Part shown: positions 1-7,839 of the stretch, piece by piece
Numbering within the stretch: the stretch's first letter is position 1
How the letters are laid out: the number at the start of each line of letters is the position of its first letter
Assembly: GCF_026672275.1 (NCBI RefSeq)
Contig: NZ_JANQCD010000021.1
Coordinates: forward strand, 1 to 64,000
From: Marinifilum sp. D737
GTDB lineage: Bacteria > Bacteroidota > Bacteroidia > Bacteroidales > Marinifilaceae
DNA: 64,000 nt
Direction: 5' to 3'
Made by a program: the position numbers and the translations under genes
Notes under the pieces: model-generated
What the model was told of the DNA's origin: nothing
The model's database searches: none
Seen by the model: only the letters and a program-made list of their open reading frames with translations

Positions 1-1
1 T

Positions 2-115
2 CTTGAATGTAATCTTACAAAAAAACATTCTTGTCATTCCATCTTTCAGTCTTTCGAAGCTTCGATTACACAAGAGGATTACGACAAGGCCCTTGTTTTT
101 GATATGAATAAATAG
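2..115 (+). CDS. C-terminal tail of an unidentified protein (5' end outside window)
   Basis: One plus-strand frame is open from the window edge for 37 codons and ends in TAG at 113-115. It is immediately followed by a hairpin that can act as terminator, as expected for a real gene end. The tail reads ...SITQEDYDKALVFDMNK. It is too short to assign to a family. It could be a chance open frame, since nothing upstream is visible. Confidence 0.4.
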   Translation, partial: LECNLTKKHSCHSIFQSFEASITQEDYDKALVFDMNK

Positions 116-126
116 CTGATTATTAT

Positions 127-165
127 GAGGCTGTTTTCTATATTGAAAAGCTCGAAAACAGGCTC
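127..165. terminator. Hairpin between convergent genes
   Basis: Arms 127-138 (GAGGCTGTTTTC) and 154-165 (GAAAACAGGCTC) pair with one mismatch around a 15-nt loop. The hairpin lies between the end of the plus-strand tail and the end of the minus-strand gene at 185. It probably terminates one or both transcripts, although the T-runs are short. Confidence 0.5.
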
Positions 166-184
166 TTCATTAATATTTTCATCT

Positions 185-577
185 TTATTTTACCAGCATA
201 AAAACCACTTCGGACTTAATTGCTGATGGCAATTCTATTTTTCGAAGCTCCAAACTTCTCATCCAGCCAGCAATTTCCTTTTCTTTCAAGCTGTAAAGTA
301 CTTCGCGAAATTCATCAATCTGATCGTCGTTGTAATCATTCTCTTCGAAGTTTTTGTATGCATCCAATTCCTCATCTTCATAATAAATGATTTCCTCGGA
401 CATTTTATTCAGAATGTCGGTTTCGCAAATTTCATGCGCACCACAACACTCTTCCATTGGCTCCGCCACGGGCTCTTCTTCAACCTCCCCTTTACGCGCT
501 CTTAGCTTTTGTCCAATCCAGGTAGAAAGGAAAGCAATTGCGGCAATCACTACAAGCGATATCAATAAAACTTCCAT
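185..577 (-). CDS. Conserved small membrane-anchored acidic protein with CCGAHEIC motif
   Basis: 130 aa starting at ATG 577. Residues 4-22 are a single hydrophobic helix. A basic stretch (QKLRARKGE) and a very acidic linker (EVEEEPVAEPMEE) follow, then CCGAHEIC near residues 44-51. The C-terminal half is soluble (DEELDAYKNF...DDQIDEFREVLYSL...IAGWMRSLELRKIELP). From memory, similar proteins are widespread in Bacteroidota and are sometimes mislabelled phospholipase; their function is unknown. The cysteine/histidine cluster could bind a metal (inference). The gene stands alone, convergent with the tail at 2-115. Confidence 0.75.
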   Translation of the reverse strand: MEVLLISLVVIAAIAFLSTWIGQKLRARKGEVEEEPVAEPMEECCGAHEICETDILNKMSEEIIYYEDEELDAYKNFEENDYNDDQIDEFREVLYSLKEKEIAGWMRSLELRKIELPSAIKSEVVFMLVK

Positions 578-671
578 GAGTGCAAAACTAAAAATTAAGA
601 TCTATTAAATCAAAATATCTAGATATACTTTTTAACACAAGCTATGTCATTCTCTTCGTTTCATAGAACAA

Positions 672-710
672 AACCATGAATCACAAGATTATATCAGGTG
701 ATTCATGGTT
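672..710 (-). terminator. Terminator hairpin of the coiled-coil lipoprotein gene
   Basis: A perfect 13-bp inverted repeat: AACCATGAATCAC at 672-684 and its complement at 698-710, with a 13-nt loop. It lies 24 nt past the stop of the minus-strand gene ending at 734. The T-run is weak, so this may be an RNA 3'-end stabiliser as well as a terminator. Confidence 0.6.
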
Positions 711-733
711 TATATTTTTGAGAAGTTTACAGT

Positions 734-1423
734 CTATTTCTTTCCTGTTGCCTTTTCGTATTGCTTTTTGAAAAGATTTCTTTGATTGGTCATAAACTCA
801 AGTTCTTCTTCCAATCTCTTTTTCTCTTTTCTAAGCCAACCTAACTTGCCATCTTTATCTTTAATCTGCTTCATCAAAGCTGAAATTTCATTCTCTTTAC
901 GAGCTACAGCTTCATTTGATTTTTTCTTTTCTGTCTCAAGCTTCTTTTTATCCCATTCTGCCTCAACTCCTGCAGCTTTTAAATCTTGTGCCAATTTGGT
1001 TGAGTCTGATTTTAAAGTTTGAATTTGTTTCTTCAAGTCAGATATTGCACCTTCGTTATTGCTATTCTGATTAATCAGATCATTATATTTACCAAGCGTT
1101 TCTTGCAAACGGGTTTTTAAGGCTGTGGTATCTGATGCGAGTCCCATCAACTCGGTACTCAACTCATCAATTTCGGTATTCTTTTTGGCATTGCTTTCAG
1201 CCATACTGTTTTTCATCTCGTTATACTCTGCCAAAGTCTTGTCTAACTTTGAGTTTAACTGAGTGATTTGCTTTTTCTTTTTTGAGTTCTCCTTATCTAA
1301 GGCAGTTACTTTTGCATCGCTTCTTCGCTTTGCATATTCTAGTTCTTCGTATTTTTTCTTTGAAACAACACATGATGTTAGCATTAAGGATGCCAAAGAC
1401 AGAACAAGCAATTTAATTTTCAT
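734..1423 (-). CDS. Coiled-coil lipoprotein
   Basis: 229 aa, ATG at 1423. A lipoprotein signal peptide ends in the lipobox LTSC (Cys about residue 18). Nearly all the rest is charged heptad-type sequence (KKYEELEYAKRRSDAK..., LKKQIQTLKSDSTKLAQDL..., LRKEKKRLEEELEFM), predicting one long coiled coil. It resembles the N-terminal rod of Bacteroidota OmpA-like proteins, but no OmpA domain is present. It is probably anchored in the outer membrane facing the periplasm, with a structural role (inference). Monocistronic, with a terminator at 672-710. Confidence 0.75.
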   Translation of the reverse strand: MKIKLLVLSLASLMLTSCVVSKKKYEELEYAKRRSDAKVTALDKENSKKKKQITQLNSKLDKTLAEYNEMKNSMAESNAKKNTEIDELSTELMGLASDTTALKTRLQETLGKYNDLINQNSNNEGAISDLKKQIQTLKSDSTKLAQDLKAAGVEAEWDKKKLETEKKKSNEAVARKENEISALMKQIKDKDGKLGWLRKEKKRLEEELEFMTNQRNLFKKQYEKATGKK

Positions 1424-1462
1424 CTGTAATAATTTTAGTTTTTAGGTCAGATGGAACTCTCG

Positions 1463-1509
1463 ATGAATTTTAGTCACACTTTTGAATGGTTTAGTATGCT
1501 AAAATTCAT
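1463..1509. repeat. 11-bp inverted repeat between divergent genes
   Basis: ATGAATTTTAG (1463-1473) and its perfect complement (1499-1509) are separated by 25 nt. They lie 40-86 nt upstream of the lipoprotein ATG. This could be a 5'-UTR stem or an operator; no further evidence. Confidence 0.35.
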
Positions 1510-1679
1510 GTTCGTTTCAAAGGACTTATATTTTAATTTCGTAGTTGATTATCTATATCTATAACTGAAATACAAGCGAAGATATTTTTTATTCAACAAA
1601 AAATAAATATTTCTGACTAAAATTAACATTTTTTAAATGGATTCTCGTCAGAATCGCTTTTCTTGCTCTTATATTAACA

Positions 1680-1687
1680 TATCTTTG
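1680..1687 (+). promoter_or_regulatory. -7 box TATCTTTG for the gene at 1757
   Basis: TATCTTTG matches the Bacteroidota -7 consensus TAnnTTTG and lies 69 nt before the chosen ATG. The only upstream TTG (1663-1665) is too close (14 nt), so the -33 element is weak. Because the box lies inside the longest open frame, it argues against the more upstream start at 1637. Confidence 0.45.
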
Positions 1688-1756
1688 TATATCATGATTG
1701 CCAAATGCAAATTGGCAAAGAATTTGAACAACAGAAAAGAAACAATCCTACATATC

Positions 1757-2983
1757 ATGCAAAAATTTAGATTATTGCTTGTAATGCTATGTGCATTCTC
1801 ACTTACAGTTTTTTCGCAGGAAAACGAAAATAAAGAAGACAATTCAGATATCATCAGAATTGTTGGTAAACTAAGCAACAAACAAAATAACGAACCAATA
1901 CCATTTGCCAATGTTGGTGTTATTGGATCGTATATTGGTGCTGCTTCGAATTTAGACGGTATTTTTGAATTTAAAATCCCCGGGAAATATAGCGAAAGAA
2001 TGATTCAGGCTTCGGCTGTTGGTTTTTCAACTTTTACAGCAAAGGTTTCTGATTGCACTCAGGTAGATACTCTTGAGATTGTACTGACACCCAAAAACTA
2101 CAACATTGGCGAAGTGGAAGTGATGGCTGAATCGCTAGTTTTACAGAAAAGAATTAAAACTGCACTTGAAAGAATTCCTGAAAACTACCTTCAAACTCCT
2201 TTCAACTACGATGTTTACTATCGATCGGAAAAGTTTGAGAACGAAAAATTGAACCGACTTCGTGAAGCTGCTGTTAGAATTTATGACGACAAAGGATATC
2301 AGCGCGCAGATGCATACCAGGTTTTCAAAGAACGTGGTTACAAATTCCTGCAGGTGCGCAAAAACTTCGAACCAGCTTCTTTGGCCGATGGATCAACCTT
2401 TTTAGATGAGCTACTTGAAATGGATATTGTAAGAAGTCGTGGTAATGTTTTAAATGGAAATCACATCAGCTTCTACGATTTAAAATTGGATCAGATTACT
2501 GAATATGAGAATGATTCAATTTGGGTAATTAGCTATAAAAGCAAACGTCCGATGCTAAGTAATACAGGCGATTATTATGCAAAAAGTTACTCAGGCAAAT
2601 TGTACATTAAAACCAAAGATTACGCTGTAATTAAAAATGAAACTCATGTTGTTGCTACCAATTACTCGCCTCAAGGGAGAAGTTTTTATGTGAATGAGAA
2701 CAGACAAAAATGGCAAGCTCTAAAAATTGAGTATGACTTTAGTGTGACATACAAGCAACACTCTGGCAGATACTACCTAAGCTATGTGAATTACAAGCGC
2801 CACCATGAATTGAAAGAAAAAGAAACTGGCATTCCAAAATCACTTGATATCAATACGGAAATGCTGATTACAAAGATTAACACCGAAAATCCTGAGATCA
2901 TTGAAAAAAGAGCATACTACGAAAATATGCCTTTTGACAAAAAGTTCTGGGACTCCTATAATATTATTTTCGATGGAGAATAA
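1757..2983 (+). CDS. Carboxypeptidase-regulatory-like domain protein (secreted)
   Basis: 408 aa from ATG 1757. That start gives a clean signal peptide (MQKFRLLLVMLCAFSLTVFSQ); the frame stays open 40 codons further upstream, but those codons do not look like a leader and contain the -7 box. Residues about 33-110 form a CarboxypepD_reg-like beta-sandwich (IVGKLSNKQNNEPIPFANVGV...LDGIFEFKIP), as found at the N-terminus of TonB-dependent proteins. The remaining ~290 residues are an unassigned beta-rich region. No TonB plug or barrel follows, so this is not a SusC-type transporter. Likely periplasmic or outer-membrane associated. A strong terminator at 3006 isolates the gene. Confidence 0.75.
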   Translation: MQKFRLLLVMLCAFSLTVFSQENENKEDNSDIIRIVGKLSNKQNNEPIPFANVGVIGSYIGAASNLDGIFEFKIPGKYSERMIQASAVGFSTFTAKVSDCTQVDTLEIVLTPKNYNIGEVEVMAESLVLQKRIKTALERIPENYLQTPFNYDVYYRSEKFENEKLNRLREAAVRIYDDKGYQRADAYQVFKERGYKFLQVRKNFEPASLADGSTFLDELLEMDIVRSRGNVLNGNHISFYDLKLDQITEYENDSIWVISYKSKRPMLSNTGDYYAKSYSGKLYIKTKDYAVIKNETHVVATNYSPQGRSFYVNENRQKWQALKIEYDFSVTYKQHSGRYYLSYVNYKRHHELKEKETGIPKSLDINTEMLITKINTENPEIIEKRAYYENMPFDKKFWDSYNIIFDGE

Positions 2984-3005
2984 TGATTTAAATTGATAAA
3001 AATAC

Positions 3006-3041
3006 AAAACGCACAGGCAAATTGCTTTGTGCGTTTTTTTT
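3006..3041 (+). terminator. Intrinsic terminator
   Basis: AAAACGCACA (3006-3015) pairs perfectly with TGTGCGTTTT (3028-3037). An inner GCAA/TTGC pairing and a T-run to 3041 complete a textbook terminator 22 nt after the stop at 2983. The flanking A-run may also serve the convergent GNAT gene. Confidence 0.85.
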
Positions 3042-3061
3042 ATCGATTGACCAGAGTTCAA

Positions 3062-3586
3062 TTACATCCTCACAATGGCATAAACCATCTGATCCATAAA
3101 TTGTCCATTTTTATAAATTGCTGATTTTTGGATTGATTCCAATTGAAAACCTGCCTTTTCCAGAACTATCGTCGAGGCTTTATTCCCAGAAAATACATAT
3201 GCATACAATCGAACAATTGGAAAGTTTTGAAATGCCAATTCAACCATCTCTTTCACCACATTAGTCATTATCCCCCTATTCCAAAACTCCTCACCCAACC
3301 AATAACCCAATTCGGCTGATTTTCGATAAACATCCTTTTGTCTTTCTACCCCAATTGCACCAATTACTTCCTCGTTAATAGTTATTGCCAGGTTATAAGA
3401 ATCAATGGTTCTGTTCGCAAAACGCACCCAATTAAGGGCATCCGAATAAGTATATGGTTTTGGGAAGCTATCCTTTAAAAACTTAGCTATAGCGTCATTA
3501 TCAGCATATTTCACCAAACTATCTTCGTCACCTTTTTGCCATTTTCTTAGTACCACATTTTGCACTTCTACTTTAACTGATTTCAT
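3062..3586 (-). CDS. GNAT-family N-acetyltransferase, RimJ/RimL type
   Basis: 174 aa, ATG at 3586. The opening VVLRKWQKGDEDSLVKYADN is typical of the RimJ/RimL branch. The acetyl-CoA region (LGYWLGEEFWNRGIMTNVVKEMVELAF) is followed by RLYAYVFSGNKASTIVLEKAGFQLE, the usual C-terminal part. It probably transfers an acetyl group from acetyl-CoA to a protein N-terminus or a small amine; the substrate cannot be told. Full length. Monocistronic between a terminator and the inverted-repeat element at 3625. Confidence 0.85.
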   Translation of the reverse strand: MKSVKVEVQNVVLRKWQKGDEDSLVKYADNDAIAKFLKDSFPKPYTYSDALNWVRFANRTIDSYNLAITINEEVIGAIGVERQKDVYRKSAELGYWLGEEFWNRGIMTNVVKEMVELAFQNFPIVRLYAYVFSGNKASTIVLEKAGFQLESIQKSAIYKNGQFMDQMVYAIVRM

Positions 3587-3624
3587 AACGCGTGTATTTA
3601 AAATTGAGCCTCGATCGATTACTT

Positions 3625-3785
3625 ATACCAATTATACCATCAAATGAGCTTTATAAAGCTAATCTTTTCTTCTGTAACTGTACTAAAAATACAACGTAAC
3701 TCTGCTATGTTTTAATTTTTTAGATTTCGCTACAAAAGAAAATCTAAAAATTTCTAATTGGCTAATTTGATACAACAATTGGTAT
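3625..3785. repeat. MITE-like inverted-repeat element
   Basis: The 26-bp ends 3625-3650 and 3760-3785 are imperfect inverted repeats: both begin ATACCAATT and share ATCAAAT and AGC when one is reversed. Between them a second, perfect 11-bp inverted repeat (TTTTTAGATTT 3717-3727 / 3740-3750) is nested. There is no coding capacity. The size and nested palindromes suit a non-autonomous mobile element or a structured dispersed repeat. It fills most of the 3587-3884 gap. Confidence 0.5.
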
Positions 3786-3832
3786 TACAAACAAGTTCTT
3801 GAAAATATCGCTTCGACGCAATTTTCAGACAC

Positions 3833-3861
3833 AAAAAAACCGCCTTAAAACTAAGACGGTT
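3833..3861 (-). terminator. Intrinsic terminator of the DUF5606 gene
   Basis: AACCGCCTTA...TAAGACGGTT (3838-3861) forms a hairpin with a single mismatch. On the minus strand it is followed by a T-run (complement of the A-run from 3833). It sits 24 nt after the stop of the gene ending at 3885. Confidence 0.8.
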
Positions 3862-3884
3862 GGCAAATTATTTAGAACTAAAAA

Positions 3885-4301
3885 TTACTCTTCAGTATTT
3901 TCCACTTCTTCCTCTTTGTCAAGATCTTCAAGAAGATTGTTCTCTTGTAGCAAATTATACCACTGAAATATTTTCTTCATATCCGATACATACACTCTAT
4001 CTTCGTCGTAGTTAGGCAATACTTCACCCATGTATCCTTTTAATTCATTTCCTGAAGCTTTATGGCTAATTGCCTTTCCTCCGTTTTCTTTCTCTTTAAT
4101 GTTTTTGAAAACGTCAGCCAATGGCACATCTCCTTCATCTGTAAAAATTGCGATATCTTCCAATGCACTAATTTTTGAAGTTGCATAAGCTGGCATGCGT
4201 TTTTTATCAACCAACGATTCTACAATCAAAGCATTTTTTGCATTCGATACCATTTTAAAAAGACCCGAATGTCCTGATATAGCTAATATTCCTTTCAACA
4301 T
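3885..4301 (-). CDS. DUF5606 family protein
   Basis: 138 aa from ATG 4301. The frame extends 9 codons upstream, but MLKGILAISGHSGLFKMVS matches the family's usual N-terminus, so the internal ATG was chosen. The N-terminal half is a small beta-rich domain (NALIVESLVDKKRMPAYATSKISALEDIAIFTDEGDVPLADVF). The C-terminal half is helical and ends in an acidic tail (LDKEEEVENTEE). The family is restricted to Bacteroidota; function unknown. No signal peptide, so cytoplasmic. Confidence 0.8.
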   Translation of the reverse strand: MLKGILAISGHSGLFKMVSNAKNALIVESLVDKKRMPAYATSKISALEDIAIFTDEGDVPLADVFKNIKEKENGGKAISHKASGNELKGYMGEVLPNYDEDRVYVSDMKKIFQWYNLLQENNLLEDLDKEEEVENTEE

Positions 4302-4392
4302 ATTTTCAAATTTTAATTTTGGAAGCACAAATTTATAATTCCATAGTATTATACAAAACTATTTGGCAAAAAATAGTTTAAAAGCTTTTGTT

Positions 4393-5112
4393 TTATGCAA
4401 AGCCTCGCTCTTTCTTAATCTTCTCAAAAGCTTCGTTTACTTTCTGAAACTTCTCTTTTGCAGCCTCTTGAACATCTTCTCCAAGATAACTTACCTTATC
4501 GGGATGATATTTTACAGCCATTTTTTTGTAGGCTTTTTTCACATCTTCATCAGTTGCATCTTTTGTTAATCCAAGAATTTTATAACTCGAGTCAGTATCC
4601 TGCACAAACATGGACTTGATAGAGGAATAATCATTTCCTTGAATTCCCAAATAATATGATATCTTATCGATAATTGCCTGCTCTGAACTTGAAATTGATC
4701 CATCGGCCTGAGCTATTCCAAACAAGAAGTGCATCAACTGCAATCTCGAAGAATAATCAAGGTTAGCCTGAACCTGTCTGCAAACTTCTTCAACAGGAAT
4801 GTTTTGCTTTAAAATATCTTTGAGCATTCCAACAGCTTCAGTAGCACGCGCGGCCCCGAAACTTTTCACCAAATTGGCCTTTACGTAATCCAGTTCCGAA
4901 CGAAGCACCTTACCATCAGCTTTCATTACTGCGGCAACAAGAACCAGTAAACTCATAACGAAATCTCCCTGGCGAGTTTGGCCTGCTACCTTCCCTCCTT
5001 CTATTTCAATTGTATCAAAAGCAGAACCAACAAGATATCCCAAAATACCTCCAATTGGTCCAAGAAAAGCCCAACCTAAGCCTCCTGCTATCCATTTTCC
5101 ATATTTACCCAT
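4393..5112 (-). CDS. TerB-like and DnaJ domain co-chaperone (DjlA-like)
   Basis: 239 aa from ATG 5112 (a TTG three codons upstream was rejected). Residues 8-30 are glycine-rich and hydrophobic (WIAGGLGWAFLGPIGGILGYLVG), a likely membrane segment. A TerB-like helical domain spans about 48-150 (VMSLLVLVAAVMKADGKVLRSELDYVK...AQADGSISSSEQAIIDKI). A C-terminal J domain spans about 175-238 with the HPD motif (MAVKYHPDK). J domains stimulate Hsp70/DnaK ATPase, so this is probably a membrane-linked DnaK partner. Domain order matches DjlA-type proteins. Confidence 0.85.
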   Translation of the reverse strand: MGKYGKWIAGGLGWAFLGPIGGILGYLVGSAFDTIEIEGGKVAGQTRQGDFVMSLLVLVAAVMKADGKVLRSELDYVKANLVKSFGAARATEAVGMLKDILKQNIPVEEVCRQVQANLDYSSRLQLMHFLFGIAQADGSISSSEQAIIDKISYYLGIQGNDYSSIKSMFVQDTDSSYKILGLTKDATDEDVKKAYKKMAVKYHPDKVSYLGEDVQEAAKEKFQKVNEAFEKIKKERGFA

Positions 5113-5216
5113 ATGTGGCAATCAATTTTTAATGTATTATTATTATCTGGCCGAAAAAACCCGAAAGCATTAAAGATAGTATAATTAAGGTTTTTTCTCA
5201 GATTTATCGCAAAACC

Positions 5217-5807
5217 TTAACAAAGTTTAACACCCAATAGTTCCTTATGAATTTCCATGATTTGAGGCAGAATTAGATCAGAATTGTTATAAATCACGAA
5301 ATCTGATTTTTCAATTTTCAAGCTTTCGGCAAGTTGATTCTTCATACGTTTCTTAACTGCATACGCATCAACTCCATCACGGTCCATCACACGCTTAACT
5401 CTAAGCTCTTCACTTGCTGTAACACAAATAATCTTATCAAAATTCTTATACAAACCTGTATCGAATAATATTGCAGATTCCTGTATTACATATGGCGAGT
5501 GCTGTTTCTCGCTCCAGCATTCAAAATCATTTCTAACAACAGGGTGAACAATGGAGTTTATATCCTGTAAAGCCTTAGGATTGTTAAAAATAATATCAGA
5601 AAGGTATTTTCTATTAAGAGTTTTATTCTCAGCATACACATCAAGGCCAAATCTATCCGTTAAGCTGGTTCTGATTTCATCACTTTCTATCATTAAGCGT
5701 TTTGCTTCCTTATCGGAAACATACACTGGAATTCCCAATAATTTAAACACTTCGGCAACAATAGATTTTCCTGTACCAATTCCTCCTGTTAAACCTATTT
5801 TCAGCAT
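5217..5807 (-). CDS. coaE: Dephospho-CoA kinase
   Basis: 196 aa, ATG 5807. It catalyses the last step of coenzyme A synthesis, phosphorylating the ribose 3'-OH of dephospho-CoA with ATP. The P-loop GLTGGIGTGKS is at residues 5-15. The CoA-kinase segments VYVSDKEAKRLM and VHPVVRNDFECW follow, with RVMDRDG as lid. Length is normal for the family. The start lies 9 nt after the ybbR-like stop, so the two are co-transcribed with yajC and the DUF1573 gene. This order is common in Bacteroidota. Confidence 0.93.
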   Translation of the reverse strand: MLKIGLTGGIGTGKSIVAEVFKLLGIPVYVSDKEAKRLMIESDEIRTSLTDRFGLDVYAENKTLNRKYLSDIIFNNPKALQDINSIVHPVVRNDFECWSEKQHSPYVIQESAILFDTGLYKNFDKIICVTASEELRVKRVMDRDGVDAYAVKKRMKNQLAESLKIEKSDFVIYNNSDLILPQIMEIHKELLGVKLC

Positions 5808-5816
5808 GATAAATTG

Positions 5817-6830
5817 TTATTGAACCGACTTACGTTTCTCAATTAGGAAAGTAACGGTTTGAGGATAAAAACGAACATTTGAAACAAAATCAGGACTTCG
5901 CTTCAACTCAACCTTTAATTTGTTTCCATCGCCTTGAGCAGCTTCTAAATAATCTACTCTTACATCGAAATGACCTTCTGTAATATTTTCATATTTACTC
6001 ATTCCTACGAAATAGGAAAGCTTTACATCTCCTGGAAATAAACGCAGTAGAACCGAATCAGGCAGGTTATCAACCTTTATCGAAACATTTTTATTTGCCT
6101 CGGTAAATCGCTCAACTGGAATGTTAACGGTTAGCTTTTTAGGTGAGAAGCTAAGACCTTCAATTTTCTCAAAATCAACTTCCTTCTCTGTGCTTTTTTT
6201 TAAACCGGATAACTCCAATAATTCTGTTTTTGCCATATGTACAGAATCAAGCAATGATTTAGGTCCTTTTACCAAAACACTGTCTAATTCAGGAAGAATG
6301 GATCCTCCCTTCATAAACTGCTGCTCATAATTCAATTTCAAATCCAATACCACTGGCACCTTCTTCTCCAAAATAGGCGAAAACTGAAAACGAATGGTAT
6401 CCGGACTAATGGCTTCCAAACGAATGCCACCCGACAATTCTTTCTCAATCCTCTCTTTAATGTTTGAGGTTAGTAAATTGTAATTATTAAGTGAACTACC
6501 AGTAATTCTATTATTGGTATACTTATTAACATCAAATGGATTTGATAAAAAAGCTGTACTCAATTTGTAACGAAGCAACTCGAAACCATAAGCTTTTACA
6601 CGTAAGTTTAATTTCTTGGGAAGATCATTGGTAAGCACCTTATCTTCCGGAAAGTTCATGTAATATACAGGGTAATTGATACTCGTTGTATATTCTTTAC
6701 TCAGTGCATTCAAAAACCAAAAAATTGTTGATAAACCAACAAAGAATAAATAAACCAATAGTTTTTTATTCGATGTTATTTTTTCTTTGTTAAAATATCC
6801 TTTTAGTTTCTGAAGATCGAGATTATTCAA
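5817..6830 (-). CDS. YbbR-like domain protein
   Basis: 337 aa. One N-terminal membrane helix (about residues 24-42, LLVYLFFVGLSTIFWFLNAL) is followed by extracytoplasmic YbbR-type beta repeats (PVVLDLKLNYEQQF...; NVSIKVDNLPDSVLLRL...). In Firmicutes the family (CdaR) regulates the diadenylate cyclase; no cyclase gene lies nearby here. The only in-frame start options before an upstream TAA are TTG at 6830 and CTG at 6839, and the next ATG would delete the membrane helix, so translation probably starts at TTG. Member of the yajC-coaE operon. Confidence 0.8.
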   Translation of the reverse strand: MNNLDLQKLKGYFNKEKITSNKKLLVYLFFVGLSTIFWFLNALSKEYTTSINYPVYYMNFPEDKVLTNDLPKKLNLRVKAYGFELLRYKLSTAFLSNPFDVNKYTNNRITGSSLNNYNLLTSNIKERIEKELSGGIRLEAISPDTIRFQFSPILEKKVPVVLDLKLNYEQQFMKGGSILPELDSVLVKGPKSLLDSVHMAKTELLELSGLKKSTEKEVDFEKIEGLSFSPKKLTVNIPVERFTEANKNVSIKVDNLPDSVLLRLFPGDVKLSYFVGMSKYENITEGHFDVRVDYLEAAQGDGNKLKVELKRSPDFVSNVRFYPQTVTFLIEKRKSVQ

Positions 6831-6880
6831 GGTACACAGTATTTAGAAAAGCTGTGCCTTGGTAGGCACAGCCTGATAAA

Positions 6881-7198
6881 TTATTTTTGAGCAACGTCAC
6901 TCATGTCTTTTACAACCGCAGCTTTATCAATTTTCAAACGGTTTTGTCCTTCTACTTCCATAATAATTGCACGCTCCTGGATTTCCAGTACTTTTCCGTA
7001 AATACCACCAGTTGTTACAACTTTATCACCTTTCTTCAATTCATCACGGAATTTTCTTAATTCCTTCTGCTTTTTCATCTGAGGACGAATCATGAAGAAA
7101 TAGAATACTACGACAATTAAAATTAAAGGAATAAAAGAAGTTAAACCTCCCTGACCTTCTGCAGGCTGAGTCATCAATAAGATGTTTAGCATATTCAT
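6881..7198 (-). CDS. yajC: Preprotein translocase accessory subunit YajC
   Basis: 105 aa, ATG 7198. A single membrane helix (about 22-40, [18 protein letters not shown]) is followed by the highly conserved [35 protein letters not shown] and a small beta domain. YajC associates with SecDF at the inner-membrane Sec translocon. secDF is not in the window. It sits 50 nt upstream of ybbR and 61 nt downstream of the DUF1573 lipoprotein on the same strand. Confidence 0.92.
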   Translation of the reverse strand: MNMLNILLMTQPAEGQGGLTSFIPLILIVVVFYFFMIRPQMKKQKELRKFRDELKKGDKVVTTGGIYGKVLEIQERAIIMEVEGQNRLKIDKAAVVKDMSDVAQK

Positions 7199-7259
7199 TT
7201 CAATCCAAATTTAATGGTCTTTCGACCGATTTATTATAAAATTACAAATCATTTAATTA

Positions 7260-7715
7260 CTATTCCACACTAGCTGTAATAATCAGCTTTTTCTTTTTCT
7301 GCAAAGTATTACTAAAAATGGTAATTACTTTGTATTGCTTACCATGTCGCCCTTTGGAATTAAACTCAATGGTAATTTTCGATTCTTCTCCCACCTTAAT
7401 GGGCTTCTTGGTCCATTTAAAGTTTGCACAACCACAATCACTTTCTACACTTTTAATAATTAGGTTGCCTCCGCCGACATTTTTAAAGTAGAAATCACAA
7501 ACTCCAATTTCTCCTTCCGAAATCTTTCCAAATTTATGTATTTCTTTACTAAACTCAAACTTAGGATACTTGCCTGATTTCACTGATTCTAATCGATCAA
7601 CACCAACTGTCTTATTTTCTTTAGATGCATTTCCCGTGCAGCCTAATATCAACAAAAACATCAACAGTTGAGCCAAAATCACCCACTTTTTATATCTAAA
7701 TTTTAATGTGCTCAT
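7260..7715 (-). CDS. DUF1573 domain lipoprotein
   Basis: 151 aa, ATG 7715. The signal peptide ends in lipobox LILGC (Cys about residue 26). One DUF1573 immunoglobulin-like domain follows (FSKEIHKFGKISEGEIGVCDFYFKNVGGGNLIIKSVESDCGC...ITIEFNSKGRHGKQYKVITIFSN), including the family's SDCGCA motif. Such proteins precede yajC in many Bacteroidota; the role is unknown. Probably periplasm-facing and membrane anchored. First gene of the yajC-ybbR-coaE unit, separated from nusB by the hairpin at 7785. Confidence 0.82.
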   Translation of the reverse strand: MSTLKFRYKKWVILAQLLMFLLILGCTGNASKENKTVGVDRLESVKSGKYPKFEFSKEIHKFGKISEGEIGVCDFYFKNVGGGNLIIKSVESDCGCANFKWTKKPIKVGEESKITIEFNSKGRHGKQYKVITIFSNTLQKKKKLIITASVE

Positions 7716-7784
7716 ACTTTAATTTTCGGATTTCGAAAGTACAAAAATTTCAATGAATCCATTCACATCAGTTCATATAAAACA

Positions 7785-7817
7785 AAAATGCGCATAATCC
7801 ATTGATTAGCGCATTTT
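7785..7817 (-). terminator. Hairpin between nusB and the DUF1573 gene
   Basis: ATTAGCGCATTTT (7805-7817) pairs with 7785-7798 apart from one bulged A, followed on the minus strand by TTTTGTTTTAT. It lies 23 nt after the nusB stop and indicates that nusB ends before the yajC operon. Confidence 0.75.
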
Positions 7818-7839
7818 AATTATCTGTTAAAAGTTAGGA

